In this document: piece by piece, positions 33,050 to 41,736 of the stretch
Layout of the letters: each line of letters opens with the position of its first letter
How positions within the stretch are numbered: the stretch's first letter is position 1
Source: Streptomyces flavofungini
Lineage (GTDB): Bacteria; Actinomycetota; Actinomycetes; Streptomycetales; Streptomycetaceae
Direction: 5' to 3'
NCBI RefSeq assembly: GCF_014650815.1
Contig: NZ_BMVR01000008.1
Coordinates: forward strand, 365,920 to 429,919
Length of the DNA: 64,000 nucleotides
Translations under genes and position numbers: made by a program
The notes under the pieces: generated by a model
Seen by the model: only the letters and a program-made list of their open reading frames with translations
What the model was told of the DNA's origin: nothing
Database searches by the model: none

Positions 33050-33412
33050 CGCCGGTACTCCGCGGTCCCGGTCCGTGCGGCTGTCGTCCCGCATTCCAAC
33101 CCCATTCGTCGCGCTTTTGGTCCTCCTGGCTGAAGGACAACCCCTTAGAGGGTGCGACGAAGAGCCGGGTTCCGAACAGGAGCATCAATATGGGGTCTAT
33201 TACAGAGGGAAGACATTCCGCGCCATAGGGTGTTCGCGTCATTACCCGGCGCACACAGCGAACACACAGCCAACGCATAGCGAACACCCGGCGTAACAGG
33301 GCGCCCCGAAAGGGGCGCGGGGAACTGCGTGACCAGCCACAGCCGGTCCGCAGATTCCCCGCAAACACAAGCCCCCTTAGCCGGACCCCGTCCTACCGGC
33401 GCGGCTTGGGCG
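33050..33412. other. 363-bp non-coding region: repeats and a folded extragenic element
   Basis: No gene seen. GTGTTCGC (33230-33237) inverts as GCGAACAC at 33258-33265 and again at 33280-33287, suggesting an operator upstream of the deacetylase gene. At 33299-33362 a Streptomyces-type extragenic palindrome follows. Confidence 0.65.
33299..33362. repeat. Streptomyces-type extragenic folded repeat
   Basis: A first hairpin GCGCCCC/GGGGCGC (33301-33318) runs into GGGGAACTGCG, which pairs across 19 bases with CGCAGATTCCCC (33319-33360). Close relatives of the AGGGGCGCGGGGAACTGCG sequence recur between genes of many Streptomyces. It has the form of a conserved RNA or DNA structure. Confidence 0.7.
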
Positions 33413-34111
33413 TCACGCTCCGAATGCCTTGCTCTTTCCCTTCACCGGCTTGGCGCCCGCGAGAAGGTGCTTAGGGACAAGATTCCGGGCAGGTTCCGAG
33501 TAACCCACGGAGACGATCTTGTCGCCGCGATAGGTGAACGTCGTCAAAGAGGCGAGCGTGCACTGCCGCTTGCGCGGGTCGTGCCAGAGCCGCCGCTTCT
33601 CCACGAAGCTGCGCACGATCCAGATCGGCAGCTGGTGGCTGACGCACACGGCCTCGTGCCCGCGCGCGGCGTCCTTGGCCGCGTCCAGGGCGCCCATCAT
33701 CCGCACGACCTGCTCGATGTACGGCTCGCCCCAGGACGGCTTGAACGGGTTGACCAGGTGCTTCCAGTTCTCCGGGTTCTTCAGGGCGCCGTCGCCGACG
33801 CCGAAGGTCTTGCCCTCGAAGACGTTGTCCGCCTCGATGAGCCGCCCGTCGGAGGCCAGGTCCAGGCCGTGCGCCTTGGCGATGGGGGTCGCGGTCTCCT
33901 GGGCCCGGTCCAGGGGGGAGGCCACGACGTGCGTGACGTCCCTGGCGGACAGGTGCTCGGCGACGCGGTCGGCCATCTGCCGGCCGAGGTCGGAGAGGTG
34001 GTAGTCGGGGAGGCGGCCGTAGAGGATCCCGTCGGGGTTGTGCACCTCGCCGTGGCGCATCAGGTGGACGACGGTGATCTCACTGCCCGCACTCGTGCTG
34101 GCCGCGGTCAT
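33413..34111 (-). CDS. Histidine phosphatase family protein
   Basis: A 232-residue phosphoglycerate-mutase-like phosphatase. The catalytic RHG is at 19-21 (LMRHGEVHN), and a second His is in VSHQLPIW. Active-site arginine ASPLDRAQET is present. The start codon overlaps the hemL stop (ATGA, 34108-34111), so it is co-translated with hemL. The substrate is unknown; genes of this kind next to hemL are conserved in Streptomyces. Confidence 0.87.
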   Translation of the reverse strand: MTAASTSAGSEITVVHLMRHGEVHNPDGILYGRLPDYHLSDLGRQMADRVAEHLSARDVTHVVASPLDRAQETATPIAKAHGLDLASDGRLIEADNVFEGKTFGVGDGALKNPENWKHLVNPFKPSWGEPYIEQVVRMMGALDAAKDAARGHEAVCVSHQLPIWIVRSFVEKRRLWHDPRKRQCTLASLTTFTYRGDKIVSVGYSEPARNLVPKHLLAGAKPVKGKSKAFGA

Positions 34112-35463
34112 GCGGTGGCCTCCGGGGAATTCGTGGCAGCGGCCGCCGCGCGCGCGGCGGCCGGCAGGGCGGCGGCGACGCGCTCGACGGCACGCTCGTC
34201 ATGGGCGGTGGAAACGAACCAGGACTCGAAGGACGACGGCGGCAGATAGACGCCCTGCGACAGCATCGAGTGGAAGAACGGGGTGAAGCGGAACGACTCC
34301 TGCGTCTTCGCGTCGTCGTAATTCCGCACCTCGCGGTCGGTGAAGAACACGGAGAACATATTGGAGGCGTTCTGCACCCGGTGCGCGACGCCTTCCTTGT
34401 TCAGCGCCTCGCTCACGAGTCCGCGCAGTTCGAGGGAGACCGCGTCCACCTTCTCGTACGCGGCGTCGTCGAGGAGGCGCAACTGCGCGAGCCCGGCGGC
34501 CGTGGCGATCGGATTCCCGGACAGCGTGCCCGCCTGATAAACCGGGCCGACCGGCGCGAGATGACCCATCACATCGGCGCGGCCACCGAAAGCGGCGGCC
34601 GGGAATCCGCCGCCCATGACCTTTCCGAAGGTCATGAGATCGGGCGTGACACCGTCAACTCCGAACCATCCGGCTTTACTTGTCCGGAATCCGGTCATGA
34701 CCTCGTCGGAGATGTACAGCGCGCCGTTCTTCGCGCACGCGGACTTCAGGGCCTCGTTGAAGCCGGGCCGCGGCGGCACCACACCCATGTTGCCGGGCGA
34801 GGCCTCCGTGATCACGCAGGCGATCTCGCCGGGGTGGGTGTGGAAGGCCTCGTGCACGGCCTCCAGGTCGTTGTACGGCAGCACGATGGTGTCGCCCGCC
34901 TGGGCGCCGGTGACGCCGGGCGTGTCGGGCAGGCCGAGGGTGGCGACGCCCGACCCGGCCGCGGCCAGGAGCGCGTCCACGTGCCCGTGATAGCACCCGG
35001 CGAACTTGATGACCTTGGCCCGGCCGGTGAAGCCGCGGGCCAGCCGGATGGCGGACATCGTCGCCTCGGTGCCGCTGGAGACGAGGCGGACCTGCTCGAC
35101 CGGGGCCACCCGGTCGACGATCTCCTCGGCGAGGGCGACCTCGCCCTCACCCGGCGTACCGAAGGAGGTGCCGCGGGCGACGGCCTCCTGGACGGCGGCG
35201 ATGACCTCGGGATGGGAGTGCCCGAGGATCATGGGTCCCCATGAACACACGAGGTCCACGTACTCGCGGCCATCGGCATCCGTCAGGTACGGACCGGTAC
35301 CGGACACCATGAAACGGGGCGTACCACCCACGGCGCGGAAGGCGCGGACGGGCGAGTTCACACCGCCGGGCGTCACGGCCGCCGCACGGTCGAAGAGAGT
35401 CTGCGAAACTGGGGCGCTATACGGGAAGCTCACATGAACCATGGTGTCAGAGGGTCCGGACAT
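34108..35463 (-). CDS. hemL: Glutamate-1-semialdehyde 2,1-aminomutase
   Basis: A 451-residue PLP enzyme that makes 5-aminolevulinate from glutamate semialdehyde for haem and related tetrapyrroles. Signatures: GGVNSPVRAF, SSGTEATMSAIRLAR, the carbonyl contact ISDEVMTGFR, and the PLP lysine Lys281 in TFGKVMGGG. The start at 35463 is used; an in-frame start at 35442 (MVHVSFPYS) is also good. It leads the hemL-phosphatase pair upstream of the cytochrome c genes. Confidence 0.93.
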   Translation of the reverse strand: MSGPSDTMVHVSFPYSAPVSQTLFDRAAAVTPGGVNSPVRAFRAVGGTPRFMVSGTGPYLTDADGREYVDLVCSWGPMILGHSHPEVIAAVQEAVARGTSFGTPGEGEVALAEEIVDRVAPVEQVRLVSSGTEATMSAIRLARGFTGRAKVIKFAGCYHGHVDALLAAAGSGVATLGLPDTPGVTGAQAGDTIVLPYNDLEAVHEAFHTHPGEIACVITEASPGNMGVVPPRPGFNEALKSACAKNGALYISDEVMTGFRTSKAGWFGVDGVTPDLMTFGKVMGGGFPAAAFGGRADVMGHLAPVGPVYQAGTLSGNPIATAAGLAQLRLLDDAAYEKVDAVSLELRGLVSEALNKEGVAHRVQNASNMFSVFFTDREVRNYDDAKTQESFRFTPFFHSMLSQGVYLPPSSFESWFVSTAHDERAVERVAAALPAAARAAAAATNSPEATA

Positions 35464-35650
35464 CGTGGCCGGGCCTCCTGTGCGGCGGCTTTCCGCACTG
35501 TCGGCCTCGCCGTGGGGCCGTGCTGCGGAAATCCGGTGGACTGGTGTTTCACCCCACGTTTCGGCGGGTGACCGTGGGGGAGGTCACTGACACGATGATC
35601 GGGTTGCGCGGCGGGGTCCGCGCGCTCTAGAAAAGCAGTCGGGTGGAGAT

Positions 35651-36247
35651 ATGCAGCGCGGTGGCGGACTGGGCGAGGGGACCGACGGCCTCGGTCCCCG
35701 GCGTGCCCGGCGGGGCAAGCACCGGCGAGAGGCCGAGGCGGTCCCGGCCCCCGAGCAGCGGACGCCGGACAGGGTGCAGGGTGACCGGGCGGGAAACAGG
35801 AGCGGCGGGGTGGGGGTGACCTACAAATACTTCGGCGCCCCCGACGGTGCCACGGCGGCCAGGGTCCCCATCTCGATGCGCCCCGAGGAGCTCGGCGGCG
35901 ACGAGCTGGGCATGGGCGGCATGTTCACCAAGATCAAGCCGGAGACGGTGGCCGCGATGGTCCTGACCGGCATCGAGGGCATACCCCTGCACAAGGTCCC
36001 GCCGCTGGAACTGGTCGTCCTCCACCCCGACTACGCCGTCGTCAAGCTCCCCATGACGGTCGTCGACCCGCTGCGCGGCATCGGCGAGGAGTCGGTCGGC
36101 GCGGCGGCCTTCATCTGGTCCACGGTCCCCGACCGCGGCGGCCCCCGGGACGCCTTCAACGTCTACCAACTCCTGCACGAGTGGCAGGACTTCAGCCACC
36201 GCCTGCACGACGCGGGGCACCAGGCGTACTGCCTGGTGTGGCCCTGA
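35651..36247 (+). CDS. Conserved hypothetical protein
   Basis: A 198-residue soluble protein. The first 55 residues are Arg/Gly-rich and low in order; the conserved-looking part begins at VTYKYFGAPDGA and continues MRPEELGGDELGM, MVLTGIEGIPLHKVPPLEL, and WQDFSHRLHDAGHQAYCL. A GTG at 35816 could be the true start. The AGG/GGTGGAGAT site upstream of 35651 is very close to the ATG. It converges with the PBP gene. I do not recognise the family. Confidence 0.65.
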   Translation: MQRGGGLGEGTDGLGPRRARRGKHRREAEAVPAPEQRTPDRVQGDRAGNRSGGVGVTYKYFGAPDGATAARVPISMRPEELGGDELGMGGMFTKIKPETVAAMVLTGIEGIPLHKVPPLELVVLHPDYAVVKLPMTVVDPLRGIGEESVGAAAFIWSTVPDRGGPRDAFNVYQLLHEWQDFSHRLHDAGHQAYCLVWP

Positions 36248-36289
36248 GCCGCACGGCGGCGACCACACCAGGCGCAGTCCGGAGCGCGG

Positions 36290-37765
36290 TCAGGACCGCT
36301 TGAGGACCGCCTGCATCACCGCCTTCGCGATCGGCGCGCCCAGCTTGCCGCCCGCGATCTCGGAGCGGGAGATGTCCATGTCCTCGGGGTCGACGAGCAC
36401 GGCGACCGCCACCGGCGAGGTGCCGTCGGACTGCTTGGCGTAGGACACGAACCACGCGTACGGCCGCTCGTCGCGCACGTCCGCGCCGTGCTGCGCGGTA
36501 CCGGGCTTGCCGCCGACGGTGACGCCGTCGATGGCCACCTTGTCGCCGGTGCCGTCGGTGACCGTGTACTCCATCATGTCCTGCACCTTGCGCGCGTTCT
36601 CCGGCGAGACGGCCTGCTCCAGCTCCTCCGGTTCGGCCTTCTCGATCGTCGAGAGGTCGGCGCCGCGCAACTCCTCGACCAGGTACGGCTTCATGACCTT
36701 GCCGTCGTTGGCGAGGCCCGCGGTGACCATGGCCATCTGGAGCGGGGTGGTGGTGACGCTGCCCTGGCCCATGCCGGTGAGCGCCGTCCCCGGCTTGTCC
36801 AGCCGCTCCGGATAGCCGCTCGCGACCGTCCGTACGGGCATGAACTGCTCCTCGTTGAAGCCGAACCGCTCCGCCGTCTCCCGCATCGAGTCCTTGCCGG
36901 TCCGCAGCGCCGCGTCCAGGAAGACGTTGTTGCACGACCACTGCATCGCGGTCCGCATCGAGGCCTTGTCGCACATGTCGTTCGGCACCACGTTGCCGAT
37001 CTCCGTCGTGCTCTGCGGCAGCCGGTAGGGGGCGCGGGCCCGCGACGGCTTGTCGATGTCGGTGACCGTGCCGTGCTCCAGGGCGGCCGCCGCGGTGAGG
37101 ATCTTGAAGGTCGATCCCGGCGGGTACGTCTCGCGGAACGCCCGGTTGTTGAGCGGCTTCGTCTTGTCCTTGTTCAGCTTCTGGAACGCCTTGCCGTCCT
37201 TGCCGGACATCCCGGAGAACACCGAGGGGTCGTACGAGGGTGTGCTCGCGAGCGCCAGGATCTTGCCGGTGCGCGGGTCGAGGGCGACCACCGCGCCCTT
37301 GGCGTCCAGGTCGGTGAGGCCCTTGTAGGCCGCCTTCTGCGCCTTCGGGTCGATGGTGGTCACCACGTCGCCGCCCTGGGGCTTCTCACCGGTCAGGGCA
37401 TCCAGGGGCGAGCCGAGCAGCCTGCTGTCCTTGCCGCTGAGCAGGTCGTTGTGCACGCCCTCCAGGAACGTCTGCCCCTGGGACTGCGAGAAGAAGCCGG
37501 TGACCGGCGCGTACATCGGGCCCTCCTTGAAGACCCGCTTGTACTTGAAGTCCGATCCGGCCGTGGCCACGGAACCGGTGATGGCCTCGCCGCCGACGAT
37601 GATGTCGCCGCGCGGCTGGCCGAAGTCGGCTATCTTCACGCGCCGGTTCTGGTCGTGCTCGGCGAGCGTCTGCGCGCTGACGAACTGCACCCAGGTCGCG
37701 CGCACCAGCAGGGCGAGGACGAGCAGCCCGCAGAAGACGGCTGCGCGGCGGACGGTCTTGTTCAT
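36290..37765 (-). CDS. Class B penicillin-binding protein (transpeptidase)
   Basis: A 491-residue membrane-anchored transpeptidase (N-terminal helix at 8-28). The SxxK motif is STFK with Ser218, SxN is Ser277-Cys-Asn279, and the third box is KPGTAQ (Lys420) instead of the usual KTG; Pro for Thr at the second position is unusual. The N-terminal half resembles the PbpA dimerisation domain. It cross-links peptidoglycan, and the altered box may lower beta-lactam affinity. Upstream is a lipoprotein esterase, separated by the 17-bp repeat array. Confidence 0.88.
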   Translation of the reverse strand: MNKTVRRAAVFCGLLVLALLVRATWVQFVSAQTLAEHDQNRRVKIADFGQPRGDIIVGGEAITGSVATAGSDFKYKRVFKEGPMYAPVTGFFSQSQGQTFLEGVHNDLLSGKDSRLLGSPLDALTGEKPQGGDVVTTIDPKAQKAAYKGLTDLDAKGAVVALDPRTGKILALASTPSYDPSVFSGMSGKDGKAFQKLNKDKTKPLNNRAFRETYPPGSTFKILTAAAALEHGTVTDIDKPSRARAPYRLPQSTTEIGNVVPNDMCDKASMRTAMQWSCNNVFLDAALRTGKDSMRETAERFGFNEEQFMPVRTVASGYPERLDKPGTALTGMGQGSVTTTPLQMAMVTAGLANDGKVMKPYLVEELRGADLSTIEKAEPEELEQAVSPENARKVQDMMEYTVTDGTGDKVAIDGVTVGGKPGTAQHGADVRDERPYAWFVSYAKQSDGTSPVAVAVLVDPEDMDISRSEIAGGKLGAPIAKAVMQAVLKRS

Positions 37766-37845
37766 CGGTCGCTCACACTCATCGGTCGCTCTCGTTCATC
37801 GGTCGCTCTCGTTCATCGGTCGCTCTCGTTCATCGGTCGCTGCGC
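37763..37845. repeat. Five 17-bp tandem repeats at the esterase/PBP junction
   Basis: CATCGGTCGCT occurs at 37763, 37780, 37797, 37814 and 37831, exactly 17 bp apart. On the coding (minus) strand each unit reads AGCGACCGATGA: the last copy is the PBP start and the first copy is the esterase stop. Confidence 0.85.
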
Positions 37846-38900
37846 TCCTGGGTCTTGGCCTCGTGCGGGGGCCGCGGGCTCTGGTCGGTGAGGAAGCCGA
37901 GCACCGTGCCGGTGGTGTCCAGCGCCTTGCTGGCGGGGCCGAAGCCCTTGGGCGGGGTGACGCGCGTACCGGGCCAGGTGTGCCCCGCGTCGCGCACGAC
38001 GAGGAGTTCGGCGGGGACCGTTCCGGGGCCGGGGCGCCACACGGTGCGGTCGTAGCCCTTGTGGGACTGCTCGGCCGGGCCCTCGGTACGCCCCGCGGTG
38101 GCGAAATCCTTGACGCTTGAGCGGGCCGACTTGGTTGCCATGATCGGCTCCTGCCCCTGGGGCGCGGGTCCCGGGCGGGCCAGGCCGGTCACGGGGCGTA
38201 CGGGGTCCTTGGCGCCGTAGACGACCATCACCGGCACCGGCCCGGACGGCCGCACCTCGTCCCGCCCGGTGGGCAGTTGCCCCGCGACGGACACGGCACC
38301 CGCCACCAGCTTCGGCCGGTCCGCCGCCACCCGCAGCGCCATCGAGCCGCCGTTGGAGAACCCCACGACGTACACCCGCCGGGGGTCGGCCCGCTCCGTG
38401 CGGACCAGCTTGTCGACCAGGGCCTGGGTGAAGCGCACGTCGGCGTCGGGGTCCGGGCGCGACCGGGACGGGGCCGCGCCCGCGCCCCACGTCCTGCGCA
38501 GGGCCTCGGGGTAGGCGACCAGCATGCCGCGGGCCTTGGCCGCCTGGTTCAGGCCGGTCAGTTCGCGCATCTCGGCGGGGTCGGCGCCGCGGCCGTGGAA
38601 GGCGATGACGAGGGGGCGGGGGCCGGAGGCGGGCGCGGTGGGCCGGTGCAGGAGGTAGTCGCGGGTGGTGCCGTCGACGCGGAGGTGCTCGCGGGTGTCG
38701 GCGGCGGCCGCCGACTTGCCGGAGCCCGAGGACGCCGAGGACGCCGAGGACGCCGAGGAGTCCGCGGAGCCGGACTCGGATGCGGTGGAGCAGCCCGTGG
38801 CGAGGGCGAGGCCCACCACGAGGACGCCGGACCAGCGGCGCACGGAGCTTCGACGACGTACGAGGGCGGGCGCGGGCCGCACCGAAGAGAGCGGGGTCAT
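37830..38900 (-). CDS. Lipoprotein esterase, PHB depolymerase family (LpqC-like)
   Basis: A 356-residue alpha/beta hydrolase with a lipoprotein signal (LVVGLALATGC, Cys near 37) and a Ser/Ala-rich linker that includes a 9-bp coding repeat (38727-38760). IAFHGRGADPAEM is the oxyanion motif, GFSNGGSMAL the nucleophile motif, VYGAKDP the acid, and DAGHTWPG the His. It likely hydrolyses extracellular polyesters or feruloyl-type esters. The ATG at 38900 was chosen over one at 38924. Its stop is the first unit of the 17-bp array that leads into the PBP gene. Confidence 0.85.
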   Translation of the reverse strand: MTPLSSVRPAPALVRRRSSVRRWSGVLVVGLALATGCSTASESGSADSSASSASSASSGSGKSAAAADTREHLRVDGTTRDYLLHRPTAPASGPRPLVIAFHGRGADPAEMRELTGLNQAAKARGMLVAYPEALRRTWGAGAAPSRSRPDPDADVRFTQALVDKLVRTERADPRRVYVVGFSNGGSMALRVAADRPKLVAGAVSVAGQLPTGRDEVRPSGPVPVMVVYGAKDPVRPVTGLARPGPAPQGQEPIMATKSARSSVKDFATAGRTEGPAEQSHKGYDRTVWRPGPGTVPAELLVVRDAGHTWPGTRVTPPKGFGPASKALDTTGTVLGFLTDQSPRPPHEAKTQERSDR

Positions 38901-38985
38901 GCCCCGAGCAGAACAGCGACCCACCCCCTATGTCCAAGTTCGATATCACTCACCCATTGATTAATCCGCGATATCATTGCTGCTT

Positions 38986-39954
38986 GTGGACCTGATGCGG
39001 CACCTGGAGTGCTTTGTGGCTGTTGCGGAAGAGTCACATTTCGGTCGGGCCGCCGAGCGCCTCGGCATGGCCCAGCCACCCCTGTCGCAACGCGTCCAGC
39101 GCCTGGAGCGCCACCTCGGCGTGCGCCTCTTCGAACGCACCAGCAGACAGGTCACCATCACCAAGGCCGGGACGCTGCTCCTCGACGAGGCCCGCGAACT
39201 GCTCGCCCGCTCCGAGGCCCTGCTCGCCACCGCCCGCCGCATCCGCGACGGCGAGAGCGGACTGCTGCGCGCCGCACTCCCGCCGGACGTCGCGGGCGAG
39301 ACCGTCGCCGCGCTCCTCGCCGACTTCCAGCAGCAGCACGCGGGCGTCGAACTGGAGCTGCGTGAGCTGACCACCACCCAACAGCTCGCCCAGCTCGCCG
39401 CCCACGACCTCGACGTCGGCCTCATCCACCACCCCTGCGACGTCACCGGCCTCGAACTCGGCCCGGTGCTGCGCCGCGAGGTCGGCGTGCTGCTGCCGCG
39501 CGGCGCCCCCGCCGCCGCCCTGCCGGAGGTCCCCCTCACCGCCCTCACCGGCTACGACCTGGTCCTCTTCCACCGCAGCGCGGCCCCCGCCCTGCACGAC
39601 GACCTCCTCACCACCTGCGCCCGCGACGGCTACACCCCCACCGCCGTCCGGCACGGCCAGGGCGCCAGCTTCGTCCGCGGCCTGATCCTGTCCTCGCACG
39701 CCGTCGCCTTCAGCCCCAAGGACGCCCACCCCGTGCACCCGCCGGGCACCGACCCCGACATCGTCTGGCGGCCCCTCGCCGGTGCCCCGCTGGCCTGGCG
39801 GCACTCGGTGGCCTGGCCGAAGGGGCGCGGCGACACCGCGGTGAGTACGTTCGCGGCAGCGGTCACGCGCGCCCTGCGCGACACCGCCGCCCTGACCGCC
39901 GACGCGCCCCCGCGCCCGCTCCACCTGCGCCCGACCGCGGAGTACTGGCTGTGA
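38986..39954 (+). CDS. LysR-family transcriptional regulator
   Basis: A 322-residue regulator. The GTG at 38986 gives VDLMRHLECFVAVAEESHFG, the standard LysR opening; the winged helix continues RLGMAQPPLSQRVQRLERHLG. The C-terminal domain has the type I periplasmic-binding fold (RAALPPDVAGETVAAL). Its stop overlaps the GTG of a beta-lactamase-like gene (39951-39954). CGATATCA occurs twice in the AT-rich promoter just upstream. The LysR/beta-lactamase pairing recalls AmpR-AmpC but here the genes are in tandem, not divergent. Confidence 0.87.
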   Translation: MDLMRHLECFVAVAEESHFGRAAERLGMAQPPLSQRVQRLERHLGVRLFERTSRQVTITKAGTLLLDEARELLARSEALLATARRIRDGESGLLRAALPPDVAGETVAALLADFQQQHAGVELELRELTTTQQLAQLAAHDLDVGLIHHPCDVTGLELGPVLRREVGVLLPRGAPAAALPEVPLTALTGYDLVLFHRSAAPALHDDLLTTCARDGYTPTAVRHGQGASFVRGLILSSHAVAFSPKDAHPVHPPGTDPDIVWRPLAGAPLAWRHSVAWPKGRGDTAVSTFAAAVTRALRDTAALTADAPPRPLHLRPTAEYWL

Positions 39955-40823
39955 CCACGACCCCCATCCGCCTCCAGGAGGCGTTCGCCGAGGCCGGCGT
40001 CACGGGCCGCCTGCACGCCGTCGACATCGACACCGGCGCGGAGGTCGGCGTCGGCGCGGACCAGCCCGTCGTCACCGCGAGCGTCCACAAGCTGTGCGTC
40101 CTCGTCACGCTGCACGAGCAGGCCGCGGCGGGGCGCCTTGACCTCACCGAACAGGTCGAGTGCCCGCCCGGCGACCGCACGTCAGGGCCGACCGGCCTGT
40201 CCGCGATGCTCGACCCCGTACGGATGTCCCTGCGCGACGCCGCCTACTTGATGATGGCCGTCAGCGACAACACCGCCGCCGAACTCCTCCTGGCCCGCGT
40301 CGGCCTCGACGCCGTCAACGCGACCACCGCCCGCCTCGGCCTCGGCCGCACCCGCGCCGTGCACAGCTTCCGCGAGATGTTCGCGTCCATGCGCGAGGAC
40401 GCGGGCCCCGGCGGCGCGCAGGCCCTGACCGACCCGTACGTCATCGCCCGGCTGCGCGCGCTGGACCCCGCCCGCACCAACCACAGCACGCCGCGCGACA
40501 TGACCCGCCTGCTCGGCGCGGTGTGGCGGGACGAGGCCTGCACCCCCGAGCACGGCCTGGCCATGCGCCGCGTCCTCGGCCTCCAGGTCTGGCCGCACCG
40601 CCTCGCCGCCGGGTTCCCCTTCGACGACGTCCACGTCGCGGGCAAGACCGGCAGCCTGCCGACCGTGCGCAACGAGGTCGGCGTCGTCGAGTACCCCGAC
40701 GGGGGCCGCTACGCCGTCGCCGTCTTCACCCGCGCCGCCCGTACGGCGGCGACGCTGCCGTCGGCGGACTCGGTGATCGGGACGGCGGCACGGATGGCCG
40801 TGGAGGCGCTGCGGGCGCCGTGA
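39951..40823 (+). CDS. Serine hydrolase, class A beta-lactamase-like
   Basis: A 290-residue protein with the class A motifs SVHK (Ser44), SDN (105-107) and KTG (232-234, in VAGKTGSLP). The usual signal peptide is absent: the protein opens MTTTPIRLQEAFAEAG, so it would stay in the cytoplasm unless it leaves by another route. A Glu166 equivalent is not obvious. This makes a true secreted penicillinase less likely than a related hydrolase. The GTG start overlaps the LysR stop, so it is probably expressed with LysR. Confidence 0.82.
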   Translation: MTTTPIRLQEAFAEAGVTGRLHAVDIDTGAEVGVGADQPVVTASVHKLCVLVTLHEQAAAGRLDLTEQVECPPGDRTSGPTGLSAMLDPVRMSLRDAAYLMMAVSDNTAAELLLARVGLDAVNATTARLGLGRTRAVHSFREMFASMREDAGPGGAQALTDPYVIARLRALDPARTNHSTPRDMTRLLGAVWRDEACTPEHGLAMRRVLGLQVWPHRLAAGFPFDDVHVAGKTGSLPTVRNEVGVVEYPDGGRYAVAVFTRAARTAATLPSADSVIGTAARMAVEALRAP

Positions 40824-40900
40824 GGCACGGCGGTGCTCCGGCGCTGCTGTGCCGCTTGTGCTGTTGTGCTGCGGGCGGCTTCAGCTCTGGTCGGCCGGGC

Positions 40901-41047
40901 TCAACTCCAGTGCGGGTCCCGGCCCGTCGCCGCGAGCAGCCGGTCGAAGTCCGAGGCGCCTTCGGGCACCGGCACCGGCTCGCCGAGGACGCCCATCGCG
41001 CGGGCGGTGGGGGCCAGGAGGTCTCCGGTCTGGTGGGTGGTGTTCAT
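40901..41047 (-). CDS. Small hypothetical protein (48 aa)
   Basis: MNTTHQTGDLLAPTARAMGV followed by a helical stretch ending LLAATGRDPHWS. Codon third positions are strongly G/C, as in real genes here, but no clear ribosome site precedes the ATG at 41047 and nothing conserved is recognisable. It may be a short gene or the 3' remnant of a larger one. Confidence 0.4.
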   Translation of the reverse strand: MNTTHQTGDLLAPTARAMGVLGEPVPVPEGASDFDRLLAATGRDPHWS

Positions 41048-41152
41048 GGGACGGCGGTACGCAGCGGGGCACGGCCCGTCTCGAACGAGCGCGACAGCCC
41101 GGCGGGCGGCAGGTCCCGGGGCGTTGTCAGACCCTCCGCCTACCGTGAGGTC

Positions 41153-41692
41153 ATGGAGAGAACACAGGCTCAGGACATCCGGCTCGCGCCCTGGTCGGAG
41201 GGCGACTTCGAGCTGCTCGTACGGCACAACTCGGCAGCGATGACCGCGCACTTGGGCGGCCCCGAGACCCACGAGAAGCTGCTCGACCGGCACCAGCGGT
41301 ATCTGGGCCTGGACGACGGCCGCCGGGGCCGGATGTTCCGGATCGCGGCGGGCCCCGAGGGGGCGTCGGCGGGCATCGTCGGCTTCTGGGAGACCACCCA
41401 CCGGGGCGAGGAGGTGTGGGAGGCAGGTTGGGGCGTGGTCCCCGAGTTCCAGGGCCACGGCATCGCGGGCACGGCGGTCCGCCTGGTGGTGGCCGAGGCC
41501 CGCGGCGCGGCCCTGCACCGGCACCTGCACGCGTTCCCGTCCGTGGACAACCCCGCGTCCAACGGCGTCTGCCGCACGGCGGGCTTCACGCTGCTCGGCG
41601 AGGAGGACATGGAGTATCCGAAGGGGCACTGGATGCGGTGCAACGACTGGCGCCTTGACCTGACGGGCCCGCCCGGGCCCGGCCAGGAGTAG
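41153..41692 (+). CDS. GNAT-family N-acetyltransferase
   Basis: A 179-residue acetyltransferase of the RimJ/RimL-like GNAT group. The acetyl-CoA signature is VVPEFQGHGIAGTAVRLVV, then HAFPSVDNPASNGVCRTAGF gives the classic Asn and the C-terminal fold. The ATG at 41153 has GAGG upstream. It lies downstream of the beta-lactamase-like gene after about 330 bp that contain only the small minus-strand gene. Substrate unknown. Confidence 0.85.
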   Translation: MERTQAQDIRLAPWSEGDFELLVRHNSAAMTAHLGGPETHEKLLDRHQRYLGLDDGRRGRMFRIAAGPEGASAGIVGFWETTHRGEEVWEAGWGVVPEFQGHGIAGTAVRLVVAEARGAALHRHLHAFPSVDNPASNGVCRTAGFTLLGEEDMEYPKGHWMRCNDWRLDLTGPPGPGQE

Positions 41693-41736
41693 CCGAGAGC
41701 AGCCCCGGGAACCGCGGACAGCCAGGTCAGAAGTAG

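Noticed and set aside
37763..37845. Possible CRISPR array
   Set aside because: The units are 17 bp with no unique spacers and match the coding junction; a tandem repeat, not CRISPR.
22605..40823. A beta-lactam biosynthesis cluster (IPNS-like, beta-lactamase-like, PBP)
   Set aside because: The genes are 13-17 kb apart with housekeeping genes between, the oxygenase lacks the RxS Arg, and no ACV synthetase is present.
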